DNA of 64,000 nt from Arenicola marina (lineage: Eukaryota; Annelida; Polychaeta; Arenicolidae), in contig OZ025257.1 in the NCBI GenBank assembly GCA_964019135.1, positions 27,501 to 91,500 on the forward strand, in the 5' to 3' direction. The position numbers and the translations under genes are program-made. How positions within the stretch are numbered: the first letter of the stretch is position 1; each line of letters starts with the position of its first letter. This document shows positions 43,928-53,795 of the stretch, piece after piece. The notes beneath the pieces are model-generated. The model saw nothing but the letters and a program-made list of their open reading frames with translations, was not told where the DNA came from and made no database searches.

Positions 43928-45043
43928 TTAAGGGATGGCTCGGGGTGAAGCGAACAGTGGAGTCTTTGCCAAAGGATGAGGGCTACTGGGTGGGGTGTGG
44001 GTGGGGGTCCTTTTCGCCGATGGGCTGGGAGGGGGGGCCGAAGGGGACATGCGCAGGTGGCTGTAGGCGAAGCAGTGAGGGGCACACCCATGCAGTTGGG
44101 CAAAAGCCTCGCGCCAAAGGGGAGAGCGAAGGGCACGTATGAGGAGGGATAATGCTATGACCGAAGTTAGGACGACCAGGACATAAGTTGCGTGGTTAAT
44201 AGAAATGGCGATGGGTGAAAGAGTGGTAGTGGGTGGGGGAACGGTTGGTGGGGTGAATGATGCGTGAATAATGAAGGGGTCGGCCCGTATCTTGGGCAGC
44301 GAGCCGATGGCCGTCACGATGGTAGTGAGTCGGCGTACCCTCAGGCCAAGATACAAGCAAGCGATGAGGACAATAATGTTTAGGGATATGTTAATTAGAG
44401 GGAACCATGCCTGTGATGTCGAAGAAGAAAGGAACTTGGGGAGAAAATGCCAGGTGTCAGTGTAGTTCTTGCTATCTGGAACGTTATATGTTTCGGGGTG
44501 CTGGGAGACGGCGGTGATGATTTTTTCCAGGTTTAGATCGCCTAATTTTTGTTGGTTTGAAATGTCTTTGAATTTTTGGGTGGCTTGGGAGATGTTTGGT
44601 AGGGAGAGAATGACAGAGCCGTTATGGGTAGCATGCGCGATCTGTGGGATCGTAAAATTTGGTAAATGAAATAACAGACCTAAATTGAGAACGTGCGAGT
44701 GACGTGACGTTGACGAATTCGAGCATTCTAAAATGTCGCTTGTTAGTAGGAGGTCGGCAATAAGCAGGTTGCACGAGCAAGGGGGTAAGACACGGCAATA
44801 TCTACAGGCAGGCTGTCTGAGGGGGATTTTTCCAGGGCAAATAATTATATATGATTCTTCTTGGGTGTTTATTAAGTAGGATTTGTCAGGGAGGGCGATC
44901 GTGGTGGTGGGAATAGCAGGGGAGGCCGAAAAGTGAAAGTGGCATAGGGATTTTATATCGTTGTGGGAGTCATAAAATAGTGCTGCCGTGCATGAGAGAG
45001 TGGGGCGTTGTGTGACGGGCAATGGGGGTGAACGTAAAATCAA
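43928..45043 (-). pseudogene. Envelope-like protein, C-terminal part
   Basis: This frame continues the envelope-like gene after a frame change at about 45040. Its first codon is not ATG, so I read it as the shifted remainder of one gene rather than a second gene. It shows a Cys-rich ectodomain (Cys pairs around 44770-44820), several N-glycosylation sites (NYTD, NGS, NFT), then a hydrophobic transmembrane segment (about residues 228-250, SLNIIVLIACLYLGLRVRR) and a long cytoplasmic tail. Together with the upstream frame it fits the F-type fusion protein family carried by gypsy/errantivirus-like elements. Function in this animal is unknown. Confidence 0.75.
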
Positions 45044-46206
45044 GTGACTTCCGCGGCAGCGGCGAACATCCTGGTGTATCCTGCTATGTGGAAGTTGTTT
45101 GAGGAGGAGACGAGTAGAATTGGGGAAATATTTGATATGGTTGTGTAGCCGTCGGCAGGTTGGTGTGTGGAGTGTATTGGTATGACGAGTGTCGTTGTGT
45201 CGTATATATAGAAGGTAGAGTCTGTGTGGGTGATGGGGACAATTACGTGAACATGCAGCGTTTGCCGAGTGTAAAGAAAATTAGTCAAGTCGTGCATATA
45301 ATAAAACGCGGGGTTCGTTTCAACGATTGAATATGCTGGGTGGGTATTGTGTAGGGAACTGGCTAGATGTTTGAGAGCACTTGCCAGTGTATCAGGTGTG
45401 ATCATTTGAGAGGGTAATCTGTGGCGATGCAGGTGATATAGACTATTAAGGAATTGGTTTTGGTGGTTGTATGTATATTGTGCATGTTGCATGGCGAGGG
45501 TGTATTGGACCAGATATTGGCTTATTGCTAGGGTGAGTGATGATAAGTCAGTTTGGGCACGCTGAATGTCAGATATTGTTTCCTGGAGTACCATGCGCCA
45601 TTTAGCTAAGCTAATGGTTATGTCCGTTCGAGTTTGGTGATTGTTTTCTGTCTGTTGCCTAATGTTTTCAAATTGCAATTGGGAAATATTCATAAATCGT
45701 ACCAGGGATTTCATGTTGTCAGAGCGATCATTGAACTGCTTTTGATTAAGTGTCTCCATATTATGAATTCGGGTCCAAATTGTGTTTATGTCGTCGGTGG
45801 TTGCCGTGCCGAAGAGCCAACGTGAAGCGGAACCGATAAAATTTAAAGGGGCTTTGCGGTGTCTGGTTGTGTTGGTTGTGCTTATTGGGTTGTTCAGTAG
45901 GTATGTGATTGATGTGTGTTGCGTTGTGATGTCTGTAAGTAAGTTATTGTATTCATCATTGAGTTGTTTCACCGTGTCGTATAGTGGGTGGCAGTATGCT
46001 TCCTCATAGTCACAGTCCCTAAACGGGTTATCGACTTTAGGAAACGTAGGTGGCTGGGGTATAGTGATGCTGAAAATCAGGTTGTAGTGACAATTGTCGT
46101 TAATTATTAATTGTGGGCGTCGGTGAAAGACGGTGCCAAAGGGTTGGCGGAGGATTGTCTGTGGCGGCGTGTCTGCCGGGAACGCATGGCCCACGCCACA
46201 GGTCAA
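45040..46206 (-). pseudogene. Envelope-like protein, N-terminal part (F-type fusion protein-like)
   Basis: A 388-residue ORF beginning MTCGVGHAF (46206). It has a short N-terminal hydrophobic stretch, a basic site RHRK (about residues 115-118), and directly after it the motif LNFIGSASRWLFGTAT, typical of the post-cleavage region of baculovirus-F-like envelope proteins in insect errantiviruses and other invertebrate gypsy elements. A helical, Gln/Asn-rich segment follows (about residues 130-230). The frame stops at 45040 and the protein continues in another frame at 43928-45043. RHRK lacks the final Arg of an ideal furin site. Expression would need a spliced RNA. I am confident of the family, less of any activity. 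Confidence 0.8.
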
Positions 46207-47264
46207 TATGTAGAGTAGAAGTAGAGTTAAACTTACAATCTTGGAGGCTGAAGTATAATGGAACGTTAATACTCCGGCCTAGTGGCTGCGGTGTGGTGTG
46301 TCCTTGCTGTCCAAGCGTCGGGGATGGTCTGCGAAATCTGGTTCTTAGGTTCTCAGTTATATTAGTGCCCGTGGCCAATCAGGACGGAGCTTTTGGTGGC
46401 GGGGGGGGGGGGGGTCTCGATTTGTAAATAATACGATCCGTGCGTGTAAGCCGTGGTAAGTACGTGATATCTACGTACGTACCATGCCGGTTTGGGTCCA
46501 ATCAGTTAAGATCAGACGTCATCCCAGTGTTGCTTTGGTTAAGACGGCTAATTAAAACAAGCTTTTCCAAAGTGGCAGCGCGCCGGTTATCGAGGTTATG
46601 TACGTTTAAGCGTTCAATTGTGTGAAAGAGTTATTGGTGGGTTCTGACACTTCAAAGATATATATTGGACGCGATGTGAGGATTACGTCATTGCACATGC
46701 TGGTGTTGTTCGCTTGTGTGTGCCTTTGGTGATGGTCAGCGACGTGTTTATTGGGGGTTATTGTTGACCGGGTGGAGTGTGTGTTGATAGTGCGTGTCGA
46801 GGGGCTTGACAGACAATGCCATTTAACTTGTTGGCTGAGGTACAGGGTATTGTATGGCCGCTCTCATTAAAACCATGGCACAGAGGAGAACGAGACTGGA
46901 ACGAAATGATTGATACCCTGGTGTGAACATCTGGGGATTAGGCGGGTGGGTGATGTTTGTTGTGTTGTATCGACGACAAAGTGGTGTTTAAAGTTATCAG
47001 GGCCCCGAGATTACGTAATTCTGATAGAACGTGTAGTAGGAATTAGCGATACTCCAAGGGGTTTACGACTGATAATTGGACTTCGTTATCTCGAGTAATA
47101 GAGGTGTGCTGTAAAAAGGATTCTGCAATATAAATGATTGTTATGCAACATGGCGGCGAGTGTGGGCCAGATAAATTGTTAGCAACAGACATCTATCACC
47201 TGCAATGAATGAAATCAATGAATTTTACGCCCAATCTGAAAGATAAAGGAATTAGGGTGACACG
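46207..47264 (-). other. Spacer between pol and env of the gypsy element
   Basis: No domain is seen on either strand. A G run lies at about 46399-46411. The splice acceptor for an env message would be expected here, but I cannot pick one with confidence. Confidence 0.5.
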
Positions 47265-50200
47265 TCAAGTGCGGGTGCGTAGGTTGGGGACATTTGTTAT
47301 CTTAAGCTGTTTCTTGTAGAAGATAGAACGGGCTACGTCATTCAGGTTGTTCATCGGTAACCAGGCGAATGTTCTGTCAGCGAACACCACTTTGATTCTG
47401 AGCCCAGTCCCGCGGTTATGACAGGCGTCAGTGATGTCGCTTATTGGGCGATATTCAGGGTCGAGGGGGAGGGGGTGTTCTTTGATTGCTTGAGGCATAG
47501 TCAGTGAGGGTGGTGTGGTGGCGATTGGTACCTCCATGAGGGGAATCGGTGGGGGATGGGCGGCGAGGGGTGGGATGTCATGGATGGTGGGCCGGGCGCT
47601 TGGTGGTCCCAATGAGCCGTCGATGGACTCGGTTGTGCTTGGGGGGGTTGAGTTGGATGGGGTGGGGGTGGGGCTGTGGGCGGTGCTTAGGTTTGACGAG
47701 GTGGCGGGAATTCCGTCTTCCGGGAGGGCTGGATCCCAAGAGTTAACTGGGAGACGGGCCTGGCTGAGCTTTAGCCGGGTGATGTTAACCGCTTGACGCA
47801 GGTAGGCCCCTGAACGGAGGTCGCGAAGCTTGACTGTGGCCGGGGACACGAAGCGCGTTATGGTGTACGGCCCGTGGTACGATTTCTGCAGTTTCTTTTG
47901 GTTACCCGGGGTGTTCAGATTTGGTTTGTGCATGTATACGACAGACCCTATTTTGAAATCCGGGGTTTTGGCGTCTTTGTCGTGCCTAGCCTTCATCCTG
48001 TGTTGTGTGTCCAGTAATTTGTCTCTGGAGGTAACGTACGCATCGCGGGAATTTTGGATGATGTTGGCCAGGACTGTTTCGAGGGTCTGGGGGAGCGTGC
48101 CCGGGGGAGGGAGATTGATTTCGCTGGGGAATACTGGTAATCTGCCAAAGAGAAGAAAGAAAGGGGCGTGTCCCGTGCTGGCTGAGACCGTGGTGTTCAG
48201 CGCGAAGCATACTGATGGCAGCCAAATGTCCCAGTCACTCTGATTCGCCGCAATGTATGTCCGTAAGAGTGTGATAATGGACCTGTTTGCCCTCTCTGTG
48301 ATGCCAGATGTTTGGGCGTGATAGCTGGAGGCGAATTTCTGGTTTATGCCGTATATCTTGCAGAGCTCTTTAAAAAGGCGTGACACAAAGGCACTTCCGT
48401 TGTCTGAGACCATGTGTCGTGGGCAGCCATGTTTGCATATGACGTTGTCATAGTATTGCTTGGCCATGACTGCCGCCGAGACAGAGGGCGTGGCCCACGC
48501 GATGACGTAACGACTGTAGTAGTCCGTTACCACCACTATGTATTTGTTCCCGGCGTGAGATTCCTTCATCGGCCCCATCCAATCGATGCAGACTTTTTCG
48601 AAGGGTGCGTGGGTTATTTCATGTGGGTGTAAGAGCGGTTTCACTTTCTGGGTCGATGCCTTAGAACGATTGCATGTTTCGCACGAGGAGACAAAGTTAT
48701 ATACATCTGTCGGCATGTTTCTCCAGAAGAAACGATCTCGGAGGACGCTCAGCATTTTGGTTGCTCCCACGTGGCCCGCAAAACTCGACTCATGGTGAAG
48801 TGTGAGTATTTGGGCCTTCAGGCCCTGCGGTATGACCAGTTGAGCCTGAGCCTTGTGGATCTGGCTGCCGTGGCTGGTGAAGAGGTGGTAGAGTATCCCG
48901 TCTATTACGAAATAGTCCCCTTCTCGTAGCACCAATGCACGGGCTTCAGTGTCGTTGCGGGGTAATATCCCGAATTGGACAAAATTGAAAATTTCCCTAC
49001 ATTCAGGGTCGGCCTGTTGAGCATGTTGTACCGCAGTGGGGGTCAGCTCGATGTCTTTTAGTGTATCGGGGGCCGTATCAGCCATTCTTTGCTGATATTT
49101 CTCGCGGCGCTTGTTTGCGCGGGGGTAGGATTGGCGGGGTGGGGGCACTGTTGGCGTCTGGTGTTTTCTGGCCATTGCCCTAGTGGTGACTTTGTTGACT
49201 TGGGGGTGCTCACGGGGGGGTGGGGTATCTCTGTGGTAGGTAGGGGATGGGGTAGGATCGGCTGCTGCGGCAGCAAGGGGGGAGGCGACGAGGAGGATTG
49301 TGGCGTCTGGGGTGGCAGTAAGGGGAGGGGTGAAGAGGGGGGTAGGGGTATCGGTGGTGTTTGCGCGGGGGAGGGGGACGAGGGGGGTGGGGGTATCGTT
49401 GGTGTTTGCGCGGGGGAGGGTGACGTGGGGGGTGAGGGTATCGGTGGCGGCCGCGCTGGGGAGGGTGGCGAGGGGGATAGGGGCGTCTGTAGTGGCCGCG
49501 GGGGCGAGGGATGACGAGGGGGGTGGGGGTATCTGTGGGGGCAGCGAAGAGGAGCGTGAGGGGGGAGGGCCCATTGCCTGGCAGAAGGAGGGGTCGTCTG
49601 GGAAAGAATCGATGATGTGATCCTCCTCCGTACGGGTTGTGGGGGGTGGGGCGCGGCTAAGGAAATCGGGGAGGACATTTAATTTTCCCGCAACATGTTT
49701 GGCTTGGAAGGATAGGCTCTGAAGCATAATGCTCCATCGTGTTAATCGGCCGGTGAGTTCTTTCTTCTTCAGAAGCCAGGTTATTGGGGCGTGGTCAGTG
49801 TATAGCATAAAGTGATGGCCTTCCAAAAAGATCCTAAAGTGTTGGATAGACCAGATGATCGCAAGCAGTTCCTGTTCGGTTGTTGTGTACGACTTTTCTG
49901 CTTGTGAGAAAGAGCGTCCAGCGTACGCTATGGGAAGGAGAGTGCCGTCTGGGGCTTCCTGGCAGAGGGCTGAACCGATCCCAGCGAGGGAAGCATCAGT
50001 GCACAGGCAGAATTCCCTATTGAAATCAGGGTATTGGAGGATGGGGGCTTCTAATAATGCATCTCTCAGGGTTTCGAATGCCTTCTGACAGTGAGTTGAC
50101 CATGTAAAAGGGGTGTCTTTTTTCGTCAAGTCGTACAAAGGGCGGGCTATGACACCGAAACCTGGAATGAATCGCCGGAAGAATCCTACCAATCCCAAGA

Positions 50201-50522
50201 ATGAGCGTACAGATTTCACCTTCGTTGGTGTTGGGAAGCTCCGAATAGCTTCTGTTTTTCTTTCATCGGGCCTCAGTCCGTCCGAAGTGAGGACGTGTCC
50301 TAAGAACTCTAGTTCCGGAGCTGCCAGCGTGCACTTTGTGGCCTTCTGTGTTAGGTTTGCCGCACGGAGGCGGGTGAAGATATAGGTAATGTTGTGATAT
50401 GTGCGGCAAAAGTGCTGGTGGCGACGCAAATGTCGTCCAGATAGCATTGGACGTATCTGTCCTGGATTCCTGACAGAACCTTGTCCATCAGAAGCTGGAA
50501 GGTGTATGGGGCTGATGTTCAA
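47265..50522 (-). CDS. Gypsy pol, C-terminal part: RT end, RNase H, integrase
   Basis: A 1,085-residue open frame. It begins just after an in-frame stop in RT, and the first 45 residues or so are out of the RT frame, which resumes near NITYIFTRLRAAN (about 50390-50410 after a frameshift). RNase H lies at residues 170-290 with D176 (CTDAS), E217 (TEQELL) and D243 (YTDHAP). A 180-residue Pro/Thr/Ala-rich linker follows (about 291-470). The integrase has an HHCC zinc finger (about 577-618) and the catalytic triad D647, D707 and E743, exactly D-35-E. The GPY/F module is at 884-886. The last 45 residues (LRIKVVFADRTFAWLP) vaguely resemble a chromodomain. Integrase and RNase H look intact. Confidence 0.93.
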   Translation of the reverse strand: MNISPIHLPASDGQGSVRNPGQIRPMLSGRHLRRHQHFCRTYHNITYIFTRLRAANLTQKATKCTLAAPELEFLGHVLTSDGLRPDERKTEAIRSFPTPTKVKSVRSFLGLVGFFRRFIPGFGVIARPLYDLTKKDTPFTWSTHCQKAFETLRDALLEAPILQYPDFNREFCLCTDASLAGIGSALCQEAPDGTLLPIAYAGRSFSQAEKSYTTTEQELLAIIWSIQHFRIFLEGHHFMLYTDHAPITWLLKKKELTGRLTRWSIMLQSLSFQAKHVAGKLNVLPDFLSRAPPPTTRTEEDHIIDSFPDDPSFCQAMGPPPSRSSSLPPQIPPPPSSSLAPAATTDAPIPLATLPSAAATDTLTPHVTLPRANTNDTPTPLVPLPRANTTDTPTPLFTPPLTATPDATILLVASPLAAAAADPTPSPTYHRDTPPPREHPQVNKVTTRAMARKHQTPTVPPPRQSYPRANKRREKYQQRMADTAPDTLKDIELTPTAVQHAQQADPECREIFNFVQFGILPRNDTEARALVLREGDYFVIDGILYHLFTSHGSQIHKAQAQLVIPQGLKAQILTLHHESSFAGHVGATKMLSVLRDRFFWRNMPTDVYNFVSSCETCNRSKASTQKVKPLLHPHEITHAPFEKVCIDWMGPMKESHAGNKYIVVVTDYYSRYVIAWATPSVSAAVMAKQYYDNVICKHGCPRHMVSDNGSAFVSRLFKELCKIYGINQKFASSYHAQTSGITERANRSIITLLRTYIAANQSDWDIWLPSVCFALNTTVSASTGHAPFFLLFGRLPVFPSEINLPPPGTLPQTLETVLANIIQNSRDAYVTSRDKLLDTQHRMKARHDKDAKTPDFKIGSVVYMHKPNLNTPGNQKKLQKSYHGPYTITRFVSPATVKLRDLRSGAYLRQAVNITRLKLSQARLPVNSWDPALPEDGIPATSSNLSTAHSPTPTPSNSTPPSTTESIDGSLGPPSARPTIHDIPPLAAHPPPIPLMEVPIATTPPSLTMPQAIKEHPLPLDPEYRPISDITDACHNRGTGLRIKVVFADRTFAWLPMNNLNDVARSIFYKKQLKITNVPNLRTRT

Positions 50523-50806
50523 CCCTGTGGCATACGTCTATACCTGAATTTCCCGTGTGAAGTGAGGAAAGCAGAGTAGTCCCGTGAATCGGGGTGGAGA
50601 CCGACCTGGTGGTAGCCATTGTTCAGGTCTAGGGAGCTAAAGAATCGGGGCGAGTCGCGGCCCAGATCATCCAGAGTATCATCCAGACGCGGGATCCTCA
50701 GGAATTGCGGGATTGTGTTGGCGTTTAAATGCCGGAAGTCAACAACGAAAGCGATAATCGCCATTTTTCTTTTTGACCAGTAAGACAGGGGAAGCCCATT
50801 CGCCAC
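50519..50806 (-). pseudogene. Gypsy pol, central RT segment
   Basis: It encodes the RT palm entry, VVDFRHLNANTIP, through SSLDLNNGYHQV and SAFLTSHGKFRYRRMPQG, and then hits TGA at 50519-50521. The same frame continues past the stop to the catalytic box YLDD (about 50425-50440). A one-base frameshift separates it from the protease-containing frame (50745-50765). RT of this copy cannot be made as one chain. Confidence 0.9.
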
Positions 50807-51995
50807 CTTCGCAGGGTTCGATGATGCCTTGCTCCAGAAACTCCTCCACTTGTTTATCGATCTCCTTTCGGAGATGTGGAGAGCACCTATATGGTGGTCT
50901 GGAGATAGGTCGAGCGTCCGGCTTCACTTTGATCTCGTGTTGGACGAGAGGTGTGAAGCCAAGGGATCCAGATGTTGGGTCGGGGAAGAGGTCCGATAAC
51001 TCCCTAACTAAGTCGGAGATCTGGGTTGTTTGGTCTGGGGACAAGTTGGGATCAATGATGACAGGTGGGGTTTGGTCTGACTTATCAGTCGGCGTGGCGG
51101 GTTGGGTGTGCATAGTTGCCAGCTGTGGTGTGTTTGGGGCTGGGGTGGGTATGTGGGTGTTTTCGCGTACATCTGTTGTGTTTGACCAAGGTGTGAATGT
51201 GGCGAGGCGTGTGCCCACCTTGATGGTGAGGGGGGTGGATGACAAATTATATAGTCTGATCGGTACACAGTTGTTCTGTATTTGGACGGCTGCTTTTGCG
51301 GCAATGAAGCGGGCGTTAAACCCATTGCGGGAGTGGCATTCACCTTGTACCCCGTTAGGGTACCTGACGCCTTTCGGCAGGTGGGCTTGGCAGATGGCTT
51401 CCGTGTGAGGGGGTATGATGTATTGCTTTGTGGCACAAGCCGGGGCGGGTTGATGAAGGGATATTTTCTTTGAGCCAAAATCAATGATCGCTTTGTATTT
51501 TTGTAGAAAGTTGGTGCCCAGGATCATATCCTGAGCTAGTGAGTCAAGCACAGCGAACGTAACGTTGCGTGTGACGCCGTCTATTGCTATTGGGAGGGTC
51601 ACGTTGCCGAGAACATCGGCCAGTTTGCCATTGGCGATCTGGACGTGTTGGGTGCTCGATGTAGTAATGGCGGGTGACTTGCTGAGGGTTGAAAGGAGTG
51701 GTGCCCCGATGGCACAAATGGTAGCACCCGTATCAATGAGAGCATGATAATTTTGTCCAAAGACATATACAGGGATTATGTTCTCGACAAAGGGACGGGT
51801 GGCCACCGTGTGTGCCGAGTGCGCGCTGGGTTGGGGTTGACTCCCAGCACGGGCAATTAGTTTCCCGAACCCTGGTTTGGGGTGAGTGGGGCAATTAACT
51901 GTTGGGACCCTTGGCTGGGGTGAGACCGGGCTGGTTCTAATCCATTGTTGCGAATGGGGTTTGTTTGAGATTGTTGTGACAGGCGGCGTCGGCAT
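50739..51995 (-). pseudogene. Gypsy pol, N-terminal part: aspartic protease and start of RT
   Basis: A 418-residue frame. The retroviral-type aspartic protease is centred on ALIDTGAT (catalytic Asp at residue 88), with the partner ILGTNFLQ about 75 residues later. RT begins around residue 345 (HEIKVKPDARPISRPPYR, WASPVLLVKKKNGDYR). The frame then runs off at a one-base shift near 50750. It overlaps the end of the gag zinc-knuckle frame by 139 nt, in the -1 frame relative to gag, so a -1 ribosomal frameshift would produce Gag-Pol as in many gypsy elements. The slippery site was not identified. Confidence 0.9.
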
Positions 51996-52630
51996 TCAGC
52001 CCACTTGTGGCCTTGAATGCTGCAGAAGTTGCACTTCACTGAGGGCCTCGTGGTTACGCAAGACTTAGTGTAGTGACCACCACCGCACTTTTCACATTTG
52101 GGCATGCGCGTGTTGCCCTGCCTCACCGTGCATGAGCGGGAGAGATGGGGGCCGCCACAGTTATAGCAGGAGGGTGTGAACTCTGGATGGGTGCGGGTGG
52201 TAGGGGGGTTGGCGGAAGGGCAACGGGTGCGTTGATGGGCACCCCCACAGTAGGAGCAGCTTGGGGAGGGGGCTGGTGAAGCTGTCGCCCCGAGGGTGGG
52301 GCACTGGACGGAGTAATGGCTTTGACTGCAATGCTCGCAGCGTGGTGAAGGGTGGGGGGCGATGGCCTGTATCTGGGCTGGTTGGGGTGGTATGGGGGTG
52401 GCAGAGGGGCAACAGGTGCGCTGATGGGCCCCCCCGCAGTATGAGCAGTTTGGGGAGGGGACTGGTGAAGCTGTCGCCCCGAGGGTGGGGCAGTGGGCAG
52501 AATAGTGACCTTGTTGGCAATACTCGCAGCGTGGTAAGGGGTGGGGGGGCGATAGCCTGTACATGGGGTGGTAAGGGGTGGAGCCGGTAAGGGCAGGTTT
52601 TAGTAAAGTGGGGGTCCCCACAGTATACAC
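51857..52630 (-). pseudogene. Gypsy gag, nucleocapsid part with a zinc-knuckle array
   Basis: This frame carries seven consecutive zinc knuckles: CEYCQQGHYSAHC, CSYCGGAHQRTCC, CEHCSQSHYSVQC, CSYCGGAHQRTRC, CYNCGGPHLSRSC, CEKCGGGHYTKSC and CNFCSIQGHKWAEC. An eighth, CVYCGDPHFTKTC, lies in the upstream frame. Nucleocapsid knuckles bind and package element RNA; one or two is usual. Knuckles 2-5 derive from a 189-bp (63-codon) tandem duplication, units about 52197-52385 and 52386-52574. The gag N-terminus is in another frame because of one extra G in the run 52543-52549. The frame ends at 51857. Confidence 0.88.
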
Positions 52631-53585
52631 ATTGGGGTCCAGGTTCTATACTGGACGATGGGGTGCTAGGGGCTGTGCGGTTCATTTTTACTGTCAAATC
52701 GTGAAATTGTTGTTCAATTTTGGTCAGTGCGTGGACGATAGCATCCGGGGGATCGAGAGGGCTTTGGGGTTTCGTTTCCTGTGTTAAGGAGTGGGGTTTA
52801 TTTAATTGCTGGTGAATCAGCAGCGAGGTGTCCACCAGATCCCGTCGTTGTAGACGGTGGATCTTCTCTCCTTTCTCGGCCAGCTCCATGGCCTGGGTAA
52901 GAGTGGCCGGCTGGTGTTCGTAGAGATAGGCCTGGTAGTAGGGCTGAAGACTACGCATATAGATCTTTAACTTCTCTGATTCGGGCAGAGCTGTCAGGGC
53001 GAAGCGGGATTTGATATCCGCCGTGAAGGCGGATACAGATTCATGGGGCTGGTGGGAGCGGCTCAGGAGTTCCGCCTCACGGAAAATGTCTAGGGACCTG
53101 GGGCCAAATTTATCCAAAAACGTTTGGCACAGGGTGTCCCATACCCCTGTGGTTGTCTGAGGGAGGGTTTGATACCATAATTTCACTTTATCTTTAATTA
53201 TGAGGGGGAAGAGGCGGCATTTCTTTTCCTCGTTGAGGTTGGGGAACAGGGCAAATTGATTGAAATCCGTTATAAATTGTTGTGCGCTTTCATTTGTCAT
53301 GGCCGAGAATGGTTTGGGTAACAGGTGTATATATTGGCCTAGTGTTTGTGTCTGCATGTCTTCTTGGATTGTTTTTAGTGCTTCGTCTGTTGCTGTTGTG
53401 TATGTTGTCATTGGGTTGTTCATTGCTGTGTGACTTCTTTCAATTTCGTCTTTCACGTTTTGGATGCCGTTGTACAGTGCTTCAAGGTCGGGCATGGTGG
53501 CGGTGTCGGTGTGTGTGCGTGTTTTGGGGTTGACGCGGGTGGACAAACGTAGCTTACGACCCAATTTAGATGAGGAAAGGGACAT
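52161..53585 (-). pseudogene. Gypsy gag, matrix/capsid part
   Basis: ATG at 53585 starts the Gag polyprotein that builds the virus-like particle. The first 60 residues are basic, then helical. Residues about 90-270 form the capsid-type retrotransposon Gag domain (FITDFNQFALF, KVKLWYQTLP, WDTLCQTFLDKFGP, SRSHQPHESVSAF, AMELAEKGEKIHRLQRR). A zinc knuckle CVYCGDPHFTKTC lies at about 317-330. From about residue 345 (run 52543-52549) the frame is shifted, and the remaining residues to 52161 are out-of-frame translation of the knuckle array. Only 52550-53585 is genuine. A decayed relative lies at 5066-6290. Confidence 0.9.
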
Positions 53586-53776
53586 AGATATTCAAAACAT
53601 GTATACGACCTATACGCAGTATGCACAAAAATGGGAGGGCAAGTTAGGAAAATATCTGACGAAACACAGGCAACAGACTGAAAGGGAAACCAAGTATGTG
53701 CAAATCCAAGTAAATACGTTGGCCGATAAAGTCAGGCTAGCCGATCGGGGTCGTCCGAAACACTGTTTATGTTTCG
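53586..53776 (-). other. Gypsy 5' leader
   Basis: The untranslated leader between primer-binding site and gag ATG. No ORF is supported; a packaging signal would be expected here by analogy. Confidence 0.6.
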
Positions 53777-53794
53777 GTCAGGAATTCTGCACCA
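53777..53794 (-). promoter_or_regulatory. Primer-binding site of the gypsy element
   Basis: On the minus strand TGGTGCAGAATTCCTGAC starts one base after the 5' LTR. TGG complements the CCA end of the tRNA primer. I cannot say which tRNA. Confidence 0.75.
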
Positions 53795-53795
53795 A

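Noticed and set aside
47515..51408. Plus-strand ORFs of 90-211 codons opposite the gypsy pol and gag genes
   Set aside because: They are antisense shadows of the conserved minus-strand coding frames.
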